A DNA stretch of 48,649 nt from Pseudomonadota bacterium (GCA_018242045.1 JAFECR010000018.1:1-48649), one strand, 5' to 3'; numbered from the stretch's first letter, positions 1 through 8,413 are shown. Made by a program: numbers and translations. The notes: a model not told the origin generated them from the letters alone.

Positions 1-107
1 TCATTATTTTCCCCTTAAAAGTTAAAATTTGTCTTATGCCAGTAATTTTGTTAGGTGTCAACAAAAGCTCATTTTTATATCATGTACATACATAAGTGAT
101 GCTACAC

Positions 108-121
108 GCCGTAAGTACGGC
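108..121. promoter_or_regulatory. Short perfect inverted repeat upstream of the toxin-antitoxin pair
   Basis: GCCGTA-AG-TACGGC is a 6-bp inverted repeat about 70 nt before the antitoxin start. AbrB/MazE-type antitoxins usually autoregulate by binding palindromes upstream of their own operon, so this could be the operator. That is inference: no promoter elements were firmly assigned and the palindrome could be fortuitous. It also loosely resembles the CCGTA...TACGG core of the dispersed repeat found elsewhere in the window. Confidence 0.25.
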
Positions 122-192
122 AAGCAAGATTGTAGCAATTTAATGAAATTTATGATAATCTTACTGGTAAGAATGATTAATGAGGTCAAGCT

Positions 193-462
193 ATGGACTC
201 AAAAAATGTCTTTACTACTAAAATGTCTTCCAAAGGGCAAATTGTTATTCCTGAAACTATAAGGAATTCGTTAGGTCTTCAACCAGGAACGCAATTTGTC
301 GTTGTTGGCAGGGGTGATACAGTTATCTTAAAGTTGATTGAAGAGCCCCCTATGGAAGACTTTGCGGAACTTATTTCTGAAGCTAGAAAATCAGCTAAAC
401 ATGCGCGGATAAAGAAAACTGATCTGAAAAGAGCTATTGAAGAGGCTAGAAACAAGAAGTAA
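193..462 (+). CDS. AbrB/MazE-family antitoxin (SpoVT-AbrB domain)
   Basis: An 89-residue protein with an N-terminal SpoVT-AbrB swapped-hairpin DNA-binding domain at about residues 7-50. The diagnostic pattern is visible: SSKGQIVIP at 12-20, then a short helix (ETIRNSLGL) and PGTQFVV. The charged C-terminal tail (about 60-89, rich in K/R/E) is the usual place for toxin neutralisation. The ATG at 193 has a GAGG ribosome site about 8 nt upstream; an overlapping ORF in another frame has no such support. The stop is 2 nt before the start of the PIN-domain gene, so the two are translationally coupled as antitoxin then toxin. Family assignment is firm; binding to the neighbour is inferred from order and spacing. 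Confidence 0.9.
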   Translation: MDSKNVFTTKMSSKGQIVIPETIRNSLGLQPGTQFVVVGRGDTVILKLIEEPPMEDFAELISEARKSAKHARIKKTDLKRAIEEARNKK

Positions 463-464
463 AA

Positions 465-863
465 ATGAAAGTAGTTTTAGATACGAATGTCTTGATGTCA
501 GCTATTTTTTGGAAGGGCTTGCCAGGAAAGATTTTAGAGTTTTGGTCTAGTAATTTGTTTACCCTCGTTATAACTGAAGAAATATTTGCTGAATTTAAAG
601 AGGTTGCAGGGATTTTACAAAAAAGATACAAGGTTGCTAATGTTGAGCCGATATTAAATTTAATTGCTATTAATGCTCATTTTATTCATCCCTTAGTCGT
701 AAATTATCCAAAGTGTACAGATCCTGATGATGATAAATTTATAGCGGCTGCTGTAAGTTCAAAAGCAAAGTATATTGTAACGGGCGATAAAGCTTTGTTA
801 AAAGTAGCAGTGTATGAAGGTGGAAAAATAGTAACACCTAAAGAATTTGTTATTATATTTTGA
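465..863 (+). CDS. PIN-domain toxin (putative VapC-like endoribonuclease)
   Basis: A 132-residue PIN-domain protein of the COG1569 type, the usual partner of AbrB antitoxins. Family members are Mg/Mn-dependent RNases that cut tRNA or mRNA. The acidic active-site set is present: D6 in VVLDTNVLMSA, E43 in the EIFAEF helix, D90 in TDPDDDKFIAAA and D108 in IVTGDKALL, so the enzyme looks intact. It follows the antitoxin after 2 nt. The RNA target cannot be read from the sequence. No frameshift is seen, so the module is probably functional or recently so. Confidence 0.88.
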   Translation: MKVVLDTNVLMSAIFWKGLPGKILEFWSSNLFTLVITEEIFAEFKEVAGILQKRYKVANVEPILNLIAINAHFIHPLVVNYPKCTDPDDDKFIAAAVSSKAKYIVTGDKALLKVAVYEGGKIVTPKEFVIIF

Positions 864-1019
864 TACTGTTTTGAAAGTTAGAGAAGTTCACGGTAATCAT
901 AATACATACATTAGTGGCTATGCAGAACGATGTTATAGAACTATTAAATACAACTCAAGTTTTAGCTGAGAAAATAAAGAGGCTTGATTCAAACAAATAG
1001 CAAGAATTAACATTTCCTT

Positions 1020-1088
1020 TGATCATGTAATGGCCAATTTGATTGATGACGGCAACATCGGATTCTAAGCATCGAATGATAGCATCAT
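1020..1088 (+). repeat. Partial duplication of ispB (69 bp, about 90% identical to 4516-4584)
   Basis: Reading both stretches directly, 1020-1088 aligns without gaps to 4516-4584 with 7 mismatches in 69 positions. The second stretch encodes about residues 18-40 of IspB on the minus strand, so this is a detached internal piece of ispB in the same orientation, 3.5 kb from the intact gene. The piece lies across the start of the ORF at 1046 and supplies its first codons antisense to ispB. It marks a past duplication or rearrangement with a junction near 1088, where similarity ends and the tandem duplication begins. Confidence 0.88.
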
Positions 1089-1969
1089 GGATCAGGGGGA
1101 TGTCCTGCTATTCTTTCGCTTCATGGATCAGGGGGATGTCCTGCTATTCTTTCGCTCATGAACTGGAAAGCTTGAAAAAACTAATGATTAACCCAAAATA
1201 TCTGGGGCTAATACAGCAAAAAGGTCAGAACGTTGGAAACTGTGGATACACCAATTTGAAACGTGCAGTATTTGCCGTTTTGTACGATTTAAAAGAAAAC
1301 AATAGTTCTTTTAGTGAAATTAATCTGAATAAGCTTTATCAAAGTTTTGCCTGGTTCGATCGATTAAACAACATTGATTATCATGTTGCTAAATATAGCC
1401 AGTCAATAAGCACTAACAAATGGAAGCCGATATTACGTTATCTTCAAATTAAACCTGGTAATATTTTTCAAGGTATAAGATGGCTATATTACGCAAAATA
1501 CCTTCTTCATAAATTATTAGCACTTCCTATTCAACTGTCCCCTGGAGAAATCATTAAGAAAACTAATCTTTCCTTAGCGACAGAGGAAAATAACGAAATA
1601 ATGTCTATAACAAATTCTGAAAATTATCTGTTAGGCGGCGATTGTAAATCAGAGGAACAAAATAGGATTTTTCAAGATTATAAAGAGAGTATTAAAAATA
1701 AAAACACAGAAATAAATAAAATTAACGCTAGAATGATTGAGAAATTATTATTTTCAATGACCGCACATCAATCATCCTTTGCTGCGTTATTGCCTGAAGA
1801 AATTGAGTCATTTATTGATATTTTGCTTGCTAATTACCCAGCAAAACTGACCCCTGACTTTGAAGTTAAATATCTTTTAAACAAAAATGCTTTACTCCCT
1901 CAAGCTGAAATAAAAGATAGCAAAGCGAGTGTGCTAGGCACTAAAATGCAAAAGGGTGATGTTGTGTAA
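1046..1969 (+). CDS. Hypothetical protein, probably a 5'-rearranged gene remnant
   Basis: A 307-residue ORF I do not recognise. Its first 14 or so codons come from the antisense ispB fragment and the next 24 are the tandem SWIRGMSCYSFA units. From about residue 40 on the protein looks like ordinary globular sequence. A motif near residues 56-68 (QQKGQNVGNCGYTNL) resembles Q-x(n)-NC(G/W) strings around the nucleophile of some papain-like proteases in intracellular bacteria, but no matching His/Asp pair is evident. No Shine-Dalgarno sequence precedes the ATG at 1046 (or TTG at 1043), nor the ATG at 1184 that would skip the chimeric part. The likeliest reading is the 3' portion of a larger accessory or effector gene whose start was lost in a rearrangement. 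Confidence 0.45.
   Translation: MTATSDSKHRMIASWIRGMSCYSFASWIRGMSCYSFAHELESLKKLMINPKYLGLIQQKGQNVGNCGYTNLKRAVFAVLYDLKENNSSFSEINLNKLYQSFAWFDRLNNIDYHVAKYSQSISTNKWKPILRYLQIKPGNIFQGIRWLYYAKYLLHKLLALPIQLSPGEIIKKTNLSLATEENNEIMSITNSENYLLGGDCKSEEQNRIFQDYKESIKNKNTEINKINARMIEKLLFSMTAHQSSFAALLPEEIESFIDILLANYPAKLTPDFEVKYLLNKNALLPQAEIKDSKASVLGTKMQKGDVV
1085..1156 (+). repeat. Perfect 36-bp tandem duplication (two units)
   Basis: Positions 1085-1120 and 1121-1156 are identical 36-mers, beginning TCATGGATCAGGGGG and ending ATTCTTTCGCT. In the reading frame of the surrounding ORF the unit is 12 codons (SWIRGMSCYSFA twice), so duplication keeps the frame. Its left edge coincides within 4 nt with the end of the ispB-derived fragment, suggesting both arose at the same rearrangement point. 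Perfect identity implies a recent event or slippage that could change unit number between strains. Confidence 0.95.
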
Positions 1970-2151
1970 GTGATTTTTCTGGTCGCATGATACTCTTTGA
2001 AATTAGGAGTTTCGTAATTATTGTGGCCCAGAGCGCAGCGAAGGGGAAGCGATCCAGTATTCGTGAAGCAGGCAAAATTCACCCCACTGATGATGAACAC
2101 CAGTACCTTCATTTAGAAAAATAGTACAGATGTTCTAGGCCAAAGCTATTA

Positions 2152-3324
2152 TTACCTTGGGGTGGGATGGGTGGATTTCAGAGTATTCTTTTCCTCGTTC
2201 CCAGATACGAAGTCACCTGAATTGGGGGCTGTCCCTCTATTCCAAGAAGGTAAATACCTTGAGAGCGTGTTGAATGCCCAGGTTATATTATTCGTGATAA
2301 TGCCAAGGGTAGTCATAGTCATAGCGGAGTCGTTAGGTCTAGGCGCATGATTTAATGGTGCAGAGTTAATTAGAGTTTGGATGCTACTATTATCTTGCTG
2401 AGAAGATGCATTCATTTTTTGCTCATAGACTGCCAACTCGTTTAACATAAGGGTAGTTATATGTTGGGGGTTGTCAAAGTAAAAATTATCTGGTTTTTCA
2501 GTTCTTTCCTTAAGATCTGATATAGCCTGTTTTATTTGCGTCACAAAAGAAGAGCTCATTGTTCCCTTGCTAATTATCTTATTAATAATGTATTTAATGA
2601 TGGTATCTCGTTGAACGCTGCGGTTTGGTAAAGTTCCTCCCGCACTAATTAGGGTATCTGTTATTTTGCTATTTTCTTTATAAGAAATACCCAACTGATT
2701 TAGGCAAGGCTTTAGAGCGTTTAGTTTCTCTGATTCTATATTATTGAATTCAGTGTTTATATTTAAAAATTTAGATTCAATATTCCACCAAGGACCGGTG
2801 TTGCCAGTATAGCCTTCAGCGTGAACGCTAAATGCCATAAAAATAATTTTTAGAGCCAAAGGCAAGTCTGATATCTTTTCTAAGATAGGATCAATAGAAG
2901 ATGAAATTAGCTTTTCTATAATTTCTTTTTGCGCCACACTAATGTTATCGGTTAATAATTTTTTACAGTTTTGCTGACGCTCTACTTCTATAATTTTTTC
3001 TTCCATGTTTGAGCGATCTGCAGCGGATATCGCTTGCTTTTGCATTAGGTGGTCAACAACTTGTCGACATTTATTAATATCTCCTATCCTTATTGTATAA
3101 GTAATTGGGGTTGATTTACTCTCTTTAATTGAATGTTCAATGTCGCTACCATTAAACAATAGTGATGCAAGTTCGGTAACAAATATTTTATTAGAATTAT
3201 TCCTTGGATTTAAACGATCAAAAGCAGCATTTAGAAGAATACAGCCTGGTTCTTTATCGTATTCATCAGTAATGAACAAAGCACTATATAGATTTGTTTT
3301 GTTTTGAAAGTTGTATATAAGCAT
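2152..3324 (-). CDS. Hypothetical protein, effector-like, unrecognised
   Basis: A 390-residue soluble protein with no family I recognise. The start chosen is the ATG at 3324, preceded by AAGGG at 7 nt spacing; a GTG at 3372 adds 16 residues but has no ribosome site. The middle (about 100-170) is rich in charged helical sequence, possibly coiled coil. The C-terminal 60 residues are polar, rich in N, S, T and P, as disordered tails of secreted effectors often are. There is no signal peptide or clear membrane helix. It is convergent with the rearranged ORF at 1046 and lies downstream of tRNA-Pro on the same strand, in an accessory patch. Effector status is a guess from composition and context only. 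Confidence 0.6.
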   Translation of the reverse strand: MLIYNFQNKTNLYSALFITDEYDKEPGCILLNAAFDRLNPRNNSNKIFVTELASLLFNGSDIEHSIKESKSTPITYTIRIGDINKCRQVVDHLMQKQAISAADRSNMEEKIIEVERQQNCKKLLTDNISVAQKEIIEKLISSSIDPILEKISDLPLALKIIFMAFSVHAEGYTGNTGPWWNIESKFLNINTEFNNIESEKLNALKPCLNQLGISYKENSKITDTLISAGGTLPNRSVQRDTIIKYIINKIISKGTMSSSFVTQIKQAISDLKERTEKPDNFYFDNPQHITTLMLNELAVYEQKMNASSQQDNSSIQTLINSAPLNHAPRPNDSAMTMTTLGIITNNITWAFNTLSRYLPSWNRGTAPNSGDFVSGNEEKNTLKSTHPTPR

Positions 3325-3437
3325 AACTTTACCCTTGTACAAAAAAGTAAAGCATTTTATTAGTCTTTTCACAGAAGAACAACACTCAACAGAAGGGACG
3401 GGGTCAAGTATTCCCCTGACCGAAGTTTTGATTTAAT

Positions 3438-3514
<77 letters not shown>

Positions 3515-3515
3515 A

Positions 3516-3646
3516 ATATACTCTTCCCAGTTTAAATTTAGGCTTTGTTGCCTGTGCTTACTCGCCCCAGTCATGTACCAAAGCGTACACTCCTGGGATT
3601 CGTACGCTTGGCGCCTCGCCTAAATTCAAACTGGTGCGAGTATATA
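3516..3646. repeat. MITE-like dispersed repeat, copy 1, with terminal inverted repeats
   Basis: About 130 bp bounded by imperfect inverted repeats: ATATACTC...CCAGTTTAAATTTA at 3517-3541 and, on the other strand from the right end, ATATACTCGCACCAGTTTGA followed by ATTTA, about 21 of 25 positions equal. The interior (TTTGTTGCCTGTGCTTACTC, CCCCAGTCATGTA, CGTACACTCCTGG) is shared with the inverted copy at 43271-43421. There is no ORF of note. It lies between tRNA-Pro and ispB. Size, inverted ends and lack of coding capacity fit a non-autonomous miniature transposable element or an intergenic palindromic repeat family. Confidence 0.85.
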
Positions 3647-3667
3647 TTTTAAAAGATTGTCTTTTTC

Positions 3668-4636
3668 TTAACTTCCTCGGTGAATTGTAAAAGAAGCAAG
3701 TTCGTGCAAGGCATCTCGATAAGCAGAAGCTTTTAGCACATTAAGGGCCTTTTTTGCTTTTTCAACTTCTTGAGTGGCTACTTGCATTGTATAGTCAATG
3801 GCACCGCTTGCTATAATCACTTCTTGAATAGTAGAAAGTTCATCTAAACTGCCGACTTGAATTGCATGACGTATGACATTGGCTTGTTTGGCAGAGGCGT
3901 GTTTTAGCGCATACATCAGCGGTAAAGTTGCTTTGCCTTCACTTAAATCATTGCCAATGTTTTTACCCCAGCTTTCATTTGTGGCGCTATAATCCAATAC
4001 ATCATCTACTAACTGGTAAGCAATTCCAAGATGTAAGCCAAAATCCCTTAGCGCTTGTTCTATGGTATGAGGTTGTTTCGCTAAAACCGCGCCAAGTTGG
4101 GATGCTGCTTCAAACAAAGTTGCTGTTTTGTAACGAAGTACTTTTAAATAATGTGTTTCATCAAGATCAGGTTGAAAGCGATGGGTTAGCTGTAACACTT
4201 CGCCTTCTGCGATAACATTGGTCGCATCTGCTAAGAGGCGCATACAGGACATATTATTAAGTGTCACCATCATTTGAAAAGCACGAGAATAAAGAAAATC
4301 ACCAACCAAAATAGCAGTGGCATTATCCCAAACACGATGTGCAGTTAAACGGCCACGGCGCAATTTAGAGCTATCGACAACATCATCGTGCAGTAAAGTG
4401 GCTGTATGAATAAATTCAATGATGGCCGACATGGTGATCATGTCGTCATCTTTTGCATCGCAAGCTTTAGAACTTAGTAAAACAACTAATGGACGTATAC
4501 GTTTGCCACCACTATTGATCATGTAATGACCGATATCATTGATGACGGCAACATGGGATTCTAGGCATCGAATGATGGCATCATTGACTGCTTTAAGTTC
4601 TGAACTCAGTAGCGATGTTATAGCAGTAAGGGACAT
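3668..4636 (-). CDS. ispB: Octaprenyl diphosphate synthase (polyprenyl synthetase)
   Basis: A 322-residue trans-prenyltransferase that elongates farnesyl diphosphate with isopentenyl diphosphate to make the side chain of ubiquinone. Both aspartate-rich motifs are present: the first, LLHDDVVD, with D84, D85 and D88, and the second, YQLVDDVLD, with D211, D212 and D215. GGKRIRP at 43-49 binds the homoallylic substrate. Length is normal for IspB. It is divergent from rplU, the conserved arrangement in gammaproteobacteria, and the 144 nt between them must hold both promoters. A 69-bp piece of this gene is duplicated at 1020-1088. The chain length of the product cannot be read with certainty. Confidence 0.95.
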   Translation of the reverse strand: MSLTAITSLLSSELKAVNDAIIRCLESHVAVINDIGHYMINSGGKRIRPLVVLLSSKACDAKDDDMITMSAIIEFIHTATLLHDDVVDSSKLRRGRLTAHRVWDNATAILVGDFLYSRAFQMMVTLNNMSCMRLLADATNVIAEGEVLQLTHRFQPDLDETHYLKVLRYKTATLFEAASQLGAVLAKQPHTIEQALRDFGLHLGIAYQLVDDVLDYSATNESWGKNIGNDLSEGKATLPLMYALKHASAKQANVIRHAIQVGSLDELSTIQEVIIASGAIDYTMQVATQEVEKAKKALNVLKASAYRDALHELASFTIHRGS

Positions 4637-4780
4637 ACTGACTCTATATATATCTTAAAGGTTGCTTTTTACCTTGTTAGCGCTGATAACGCAAGCTGCA
4701 CTGAAGGAAGCCTTGATTAATAGATTGCTCTTAACGTAGAATTGCCGGTCACATCTAGGATATGGTCGAGGAGCAATAGA

Positions 4781-5101
4781 GTGAGTACTCAAAGTACCTA
4801 CGCGATAATTTCTGCTGGGGGCAAACAGCATCGCGTTAAAGTTGGTCAACGTTGCAAAATTGAGAAGGTAGACGGCGAACCTGGTGAGTCAGTTGAATTT
4901 GACAAGGTATATCTGGTTGCAGCTGATCAAAATGTTCAAATTGGGACTCCTTTTATACAAAACGCTAAAGTCATGGCAAAGATTTTGTCTCATGGTCGTG
5001 GCGAAAAAATAAGGATTATCAAATTAAGACGTCGTAAAGGCTATAGACGTAAGCAAGGGCATCGCCAGCACTTTACAGAAGTCGAAATTACTAATATTTA
5101 A
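4781..5101 (+). CDS. rplU: 50S ribosomal protein L21
   Basis: A 106-residue L21, component of the large subunit that contacts 23S rRNA near L20. The family N-terminus is seen as [14 protein letters not shown] and the basic RNA-binding C-terminal part as [16 protein letters not shown] set the start at the GTG at 4781, with GAGGAG 8 nt upstream; starting at the TTG at 4742 would add 13 residues not found in L21. It is followed 11 nt later by rpmA, the universal L21-L27 pair, then by a terminator. The gene uses a GTG start, as does rpmA. Confidence 0.96.
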   Translation: MSTQSTYAIISAGGKQHRVKVGQRCKIEKVDGEPGESVEFDKVYLVAADQNVQIGTPFIQNAKVMAKILSHGRGEKIRIIKLRRRKGYRRKQGHRQHFTEVEITNI

Positions 5102-5112
5102 AGAGGTGTATT

Positions 5113-5388
5113 GTGGCACATAAGAAAGCGGGCGGTAGTACACGCAATGGTCGTGATTCTAACCCCCAATATTTAGGTGTGAAATGCTACGGTGGAGAAA
5201 GCGTTCCAGCTGGTAGCATTATAGTTCGTCAACGGGGAACCAAATTTCATCCGGGTGCTTTTGTTGGTATGGGTAAAGACAATACACTTTATGCGAAAGT
5301 GGCAGGTCGTGTTGAATTTGCCATTAAAGGCGCTAACTCACGCCGGACTGTCAATATTATTCCTGAAGAACTGCAGCAATCAGTTTAA
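5113..5388 (+). CDS. rpmA: 50S ribosomal protein L27
   Basis: A 91-residue L27, whose N-terminal tail reaches the peptidyl-transferase centre. It begins [16 protein letters not shown], the typical gammaproteobacterial tail with no cleavable extension of the Firmicutes type. The core [22 protein letters not shown] is canonical. The GTG start at 5113 has AGAGGTG upstream. The C-terminal [15 protein letters not shown] is slightly longer than the common 85 residues. Co-transcribed with rplU, 11 nt apart, and closed by a strong intrinsic terminator before obgE. Confidence 0.97.
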   Translation: MAHKKAGGSTRNGRDSNPQYLGVKCYGGESVPAGSIIVRQRGTKFHPGAFVGMGKDNTLYAKVAGRVEFAIKGANSRRTVNIIPEELQQSV

Positions 5389-5419
5389 TGTTGTCTTTTT
5401 CCCCCTAATGGGAAAGCTC

Positions 5420-5455
5420 AAAGCCCCTTGCTTGGGGCTTTTTGTTTTTATTTTT
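5420..5455 (+). terminator. Rho-independent terminator after rplU-rpmA
   Basis: AAAGCCCC-TTGCTT-GGGGCTTT forms an 8-bp stem with a 6-nt loop, followed by TTTGTTTTTA. It separates the ribosomal operon from obgE; some read-through to obgE is common in this conserved cluster. Confidence 0.92.
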
Positions 5456-5481
5456 TAATTTTTGTATTTTAAAGGTGCTTG

Positions 5482-6528
5482 GTGAAATTTGTTGATGAAG
5501 CAGTTATTAAAGTAAGCGCCGGCAAAGGTGGAGATGGCTCTGCCAGCTTTAGACGTGAAAAATATGTACCACGAGGTGGGCCCGATGGCGGCGATGGTGG
5601 TCGGGGTGGCAGTGTTTATCTATTAGCAACCACAGCTTTAAACACATTAATCGATTTTCGTTATCAAACACAATTTTCAGCCCAAAATGGGGAAGCAGGT
5701 GCAAAGCGAGAATGCAGCGGTCGCCATGGCGAAGATTGTGTGATATCGGTGCCTGTGGGTACCATTGTTAGGGATCTGCATACCCAAGAAATTTTAGGAG
5801 ATTTAGTAACACCTGGCATCAAGTTACTGGTCGCCAAAGGGGGGCGTCGTGGCTTAGGGAATGTTAATTTTAAGAGCTCGACTAACCGGGCACCTCGTCA
5901 TACCACACAAGGTGGACCAGGGGAGTTTCGAGAGCTGCAATTAGAATTAAAGCTACTTGCCGAAGTGGGGTTGTTAGGTCTACCTAATGCAGGAAAATCC
6001 ACTTTTATTTCAGCAATATCCAGTGCTCGCCCTAAAGTCGCAGACTATCCTTTTACCACGCTATACCCGCATTTAGGTATTGTGGCTTTATCTAATCAAA
6101 GACGATTTATTGTGGCAGATATCCCTGGGGTGGTGCGTGGAGCAGGTCAGGGCAAAGGATTAGGGCTTCAATTTTTAAAACATTTAAGTCGTACAAGCTT
6201 ATTGTTGCATATTGTCGATCTTTTACCGATGGACGGCTCAGATCCTGCCCAAAACATACTTACCATAGAAGAAGAATTGGCTGCTTTTAACAAAACCTTG
6301 CTTAATAAGCCTCGATGGTTAGTATTTAATAAAATCGATTGTTTTACAAAAGAGGAAGCACAGCTTCGTATTCAGGAAATATTGAAAAGTTTAGGTAGGC
6401 AAGAACATTATTTTGCCATTTCTGCGCTTGCTAAAACTGGCACATTGCACTTATGCGAAGCAATCATGGCCTATTTGCAACAGCGCCAAGAAGAAGTTCT
6501 TAGCGCTGTAGAGTCTTTAAGCGGCTAG
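5482..6528 (+). CDS. obgE: Obg/CgtA GTPase
   Basis: A 348-residue ribosome-associated GTPase acting in 50S maturation and the stringent response. It has the Gly-rich Obg fold (about 1-158, with [13 protein letters not shown]), then the G domain: P-loop GLPNAGKS at about 166-173, switch I with PFTT, DIPG at about 213-216 and NKID at about 283-286. The GTG at 5482 (MKFVDEA) matches family N-termini and has AAAGG upstream; a TTG one codon earlier is less likely. The short C-terminus lacks the long acidic tail of E. coli ObgE. The 3' end overlaps the convergent rpsT by 12 bp. The proline-synthesis gene found nearby in Pseudomonas is absent. Confidence 0.97.
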   Translation: MKFVDEAVIKVSAGKGGDGSASFRREKYVPRGGPDGGDGGRGGSVYLLATTALNTLIDFRYQTQFSAQNGEAGAKRECSGRHGEDCVISVPVGTIVRDLHTQEILGDLVTPGIKLLVAKGGRRGLGNVNFKSSTNRAPRHTTQGGPGEFRELQLELKLLAEVGLLGLPNAGKSTFISAISSARPKVADYPFTTLYPHLGIVALSNQRRFIVADIPGVVRGAGQGKGLGLQFLKHLSRTSLLLHIVDLLPMDGSDPAQNILTIEEELAAFNKTLLNKPRWLVFNKIDCFTKEEAQLRIQEILKSLGRQEHYFAISALAKTGTLHLCEAIMAYLQQRQEEVLSAVESLSG

Positions 6529-6783
6529 GGCCTTAATATGCTTATTGAGGCGGCTTTTATGACGGGCAGCTTTGTTTTTATGGACTAATCCCTTATTAAC
6601 GAGCTTATCAATGATGGCCACAGCAGCTTTATATTCTGTTTTAGCGCCATCTATTTCCTTATTTTGAATAGCAGATAGCACTCGTTTAATGTGTGTATTC
6701 ATTCGAGAGATCTGCCATTTATTCTCAATTCTATGTTTTTCAGCTTGCCTGGATCTTTTCTGTGCTTGTTTGGTATTTGCCAA
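6517..6783 (-). CDS. rpsT: 30S ribosomal protein S20
   Basis: An 88-residue basic protein with the S20 signature: [18 protein letters not shown] at the N-terminus, RTHIKR-like second helix ([12 protein letters not shown]) and the C-terminal [17 protein letters not shown]. It binds the 5' domain of 16S rRNA early in assembly. The ATG at 6783 faces away from murJ, with about 60 nt between them for divergent promoters. Its last 12 nt overlap the end of obgE in the opposite orientation. No intrinsic terminator is visible in the overlap. Confidence 0.97.
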   Translation of the reverse strand: MANTKQAQKRSRQAEKHRIENKWQISRMNTHIKRVLSAIQNKEIDGAKTEYKAAVAIIDKLVNKGLVHKNKAARHKSRLNKHIKALAA

Positions 6784-6847
6784 AGGACATTCCTTATTTT
6801 CGTTACAGACGAGTTAAAATTTGCAATAATCTCTATTTTAGAGAGTG

Positions 6848-8413
6848 ATGTCAACGTTTCGACAAAGTGTGATGACAAATAAATTATTTAAATCGACAGC
6901 AATAGTTAGTTTTATGACACTTTTATCCCGTATCGTAGGTTTTTTGCGTGATATGGTGTTAGCCAACATATTTGGGGCAAGCGCCGGCATGGATGCGTTT
7001 CTGTTGGCGTTTAAAATTCCTAATTTTATGCGACGCTTGTTTGCTGAGGGTGCTTTCACGCAAGCCTTTGTTCCTGTCTTATCAGAATATCGTAGCGCGC
7101 GTCCAAGCACGCAAGTCAAAATTTTAATTGACAAAGTATTTGGTTCACTCAGCATGGTGCTATTAGGTGTAACGCTCTTAGGCATGATGGGCGCGCCATT
7201 TCTCATTTGGCTTTTTGCCCCAGGCTTTGATGTAGCAGATAGCCGTTTTCCTTTAGCCGTGAGATTGCTACAGATTACCTTTCCTTATATTTTCTTTGTG
7301 TCCCTAACTGCTTTTGCGGCAGGCGTACAAAATGCCCATGGTAAATTTGCCATCCCGGCTTTAACACCCGTGTTGTTGAACTTGAGCTTAATTGTGGCAG
7401 CTTTTTGTTGTAGCACTTATTTTGTTGAGCCAGTAATGGCACTTGCTTGGGGAGTTTTGGTTGCGGGTATGTTGCAACTTGTTTTTCAAATTCCTTTTTT
7501 ATCTAAGCTCGCATTACTGCCTTCTTTTAAATTGGATTGGCGTGATCCAGGTGTGCGTCGCATATTGACATTAATGACGCCCGCGATTGTGGGTGCCTCA
7601 GTGATGCAAATTAATTTATTGGTCGATACTATTTTTGCTTCGTTTTTGCCAATAGGCAGCTTGACATGGCTATACTACTCCGATCGATTGCTTGAATTTC
7701 CAATTGGATTATTTGGCGTTGCTTTAGCTACGGTCGTATTGCCTCATCTTTCGCAAGAGTTTGCCAAAAACAGTCAAACTGGTTTTTCAGCAAGTGTGGA
7801 TTGGGCGCTTCGATGGATCTTACTCATTGGGCTTCCGGCGACGCTTGGTTTGGTGATGATGTCAGGCCCACTGTTAGCCACTTTATTGCAATATGGTGAA
7901 TTTAGTAATCACGATGTCGTTATGGCATCACGAAGTTTAGTCGCACTTTCCTTGGGGCTTGTGTTCTTTTTAGCCGTGAAAGTGCTAGTAAGTGCGTTTT
8001 ATGCCAGGCAAAATACGAAACTGCCAGTGAAAATAGCCATTATTTCAATGGTGGCTAACGTGATATTTAATGCGCTTTTGATAGGCCCATTGGCGCACGC
8101 GGGCTTGGCTTTGGCTTCAACGCTTTCTTCGGTTATCAATGTGGTTTTATTGCTATGGATTTTAATAAAAGAAAAAATTTATGTTCCCACCTTTGGGTGG
8201 AAGGCATTTGGCTTAAGGTTGTTACTTGCTAATTTTGCAATGGCAATGGTGCTTTGGTATTTTACACCGGAGCTTTCACAGTGGTTTGAATGGGAAGCGT
8301 TACAAAGAGCGATGACATTGTTTAGTTTAATAGGGATGGCCATGTTGGCTTACTTTGGGGGACTGTGGCTCTTTGGACTTCGCATTTCTCACCTTCGTTT
8401 AGAGAGTGTATGA
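6848..8413 (+). CDS. murJ: Lipid II flippase MurJ (MVF family)
   Basis: A 521-residue inner-membrane protein with about 14 hydrophobic helices, the MurJ number. It moves lipid II across the membrane for peptidoglycan synthesis. The N-terminal block is diagnostic: SFMTLLSRIVGFLRDMVLANIFGAS, then DAFLLAFKIPNFMRRLFAEGAFTQAFVPVL, which includes the conserved cavity arginines. The start is uncertain: the ATG at 6848 follows AGAG, while the ATG at 6872 gives the N-terminus closest to E. coli MurJ. It heads a run murJ-ribF-ileS-lspA-ispH with gaps of under 10 nt or overlaps, so likely one operon joining cell-wall, flavin, translation, lipoprotein and isoprenoid steps. Confidence 0.96.
   Translation: MSTFRQSVMTNKLFKSTAIVSFMTLLSRIVGFLRDMVLANIFGASAGMDAFLLAFKIPNFMRRLFAEGAFTQAFVPVLSEYRSARPSTQVKILIDKVFGSLSMVLLGVTLLGMMGAPFLIWLFAPGFDVADSRFPLAVRLLQITFPYIFFVSLTAFAAGVQNAHGKFAIPALTPVLLNLSLIVAAFCCSTYFVEPVMALAWGVLVAGMLQLVFQIPFLSKLALLPSFKLDWRDPGVRRILTLMTPAIVGASVMQINLLVDTIFASFLPIGSLTWLYYSDRLLEFPIGLFGVALATVVLPHLSQEFAKNSQTGFSASVDWALRWILLIGLPATLGLVMMSGPLLATLLQYGEFSNHDVVMASRSLVALSLGLVFFLAVKVLVSAFYARQNTKLPVKIAIISMVANVIFNALLIGPLAHAGLALASTLSSVINVVLLLWILIKEKIYVPTFGWKAFGLRLLLANFAMAMVLWYFTPELSQWFEWEALQRAMTLFSLIGMAMLAYFGGLWLFGLRISHLRLESV

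Noticed and set aside
920..1000. A 26-codon ORF (MQNDVIELLNTTQ...) between the PIN gene and the ispB fragment.
   Set aside because: There is no clear ribosome site, homology or conserved context; too short to defend.
3373..3437. GGTCA...TGACC symmetry after tRNA-Pro as an intrinsic terminator or an attachment-site copy.
   Set aside because: There is no T run, and no copy of the tRNA 3' end occurs elsewhere in the window, nor an integrase gene.
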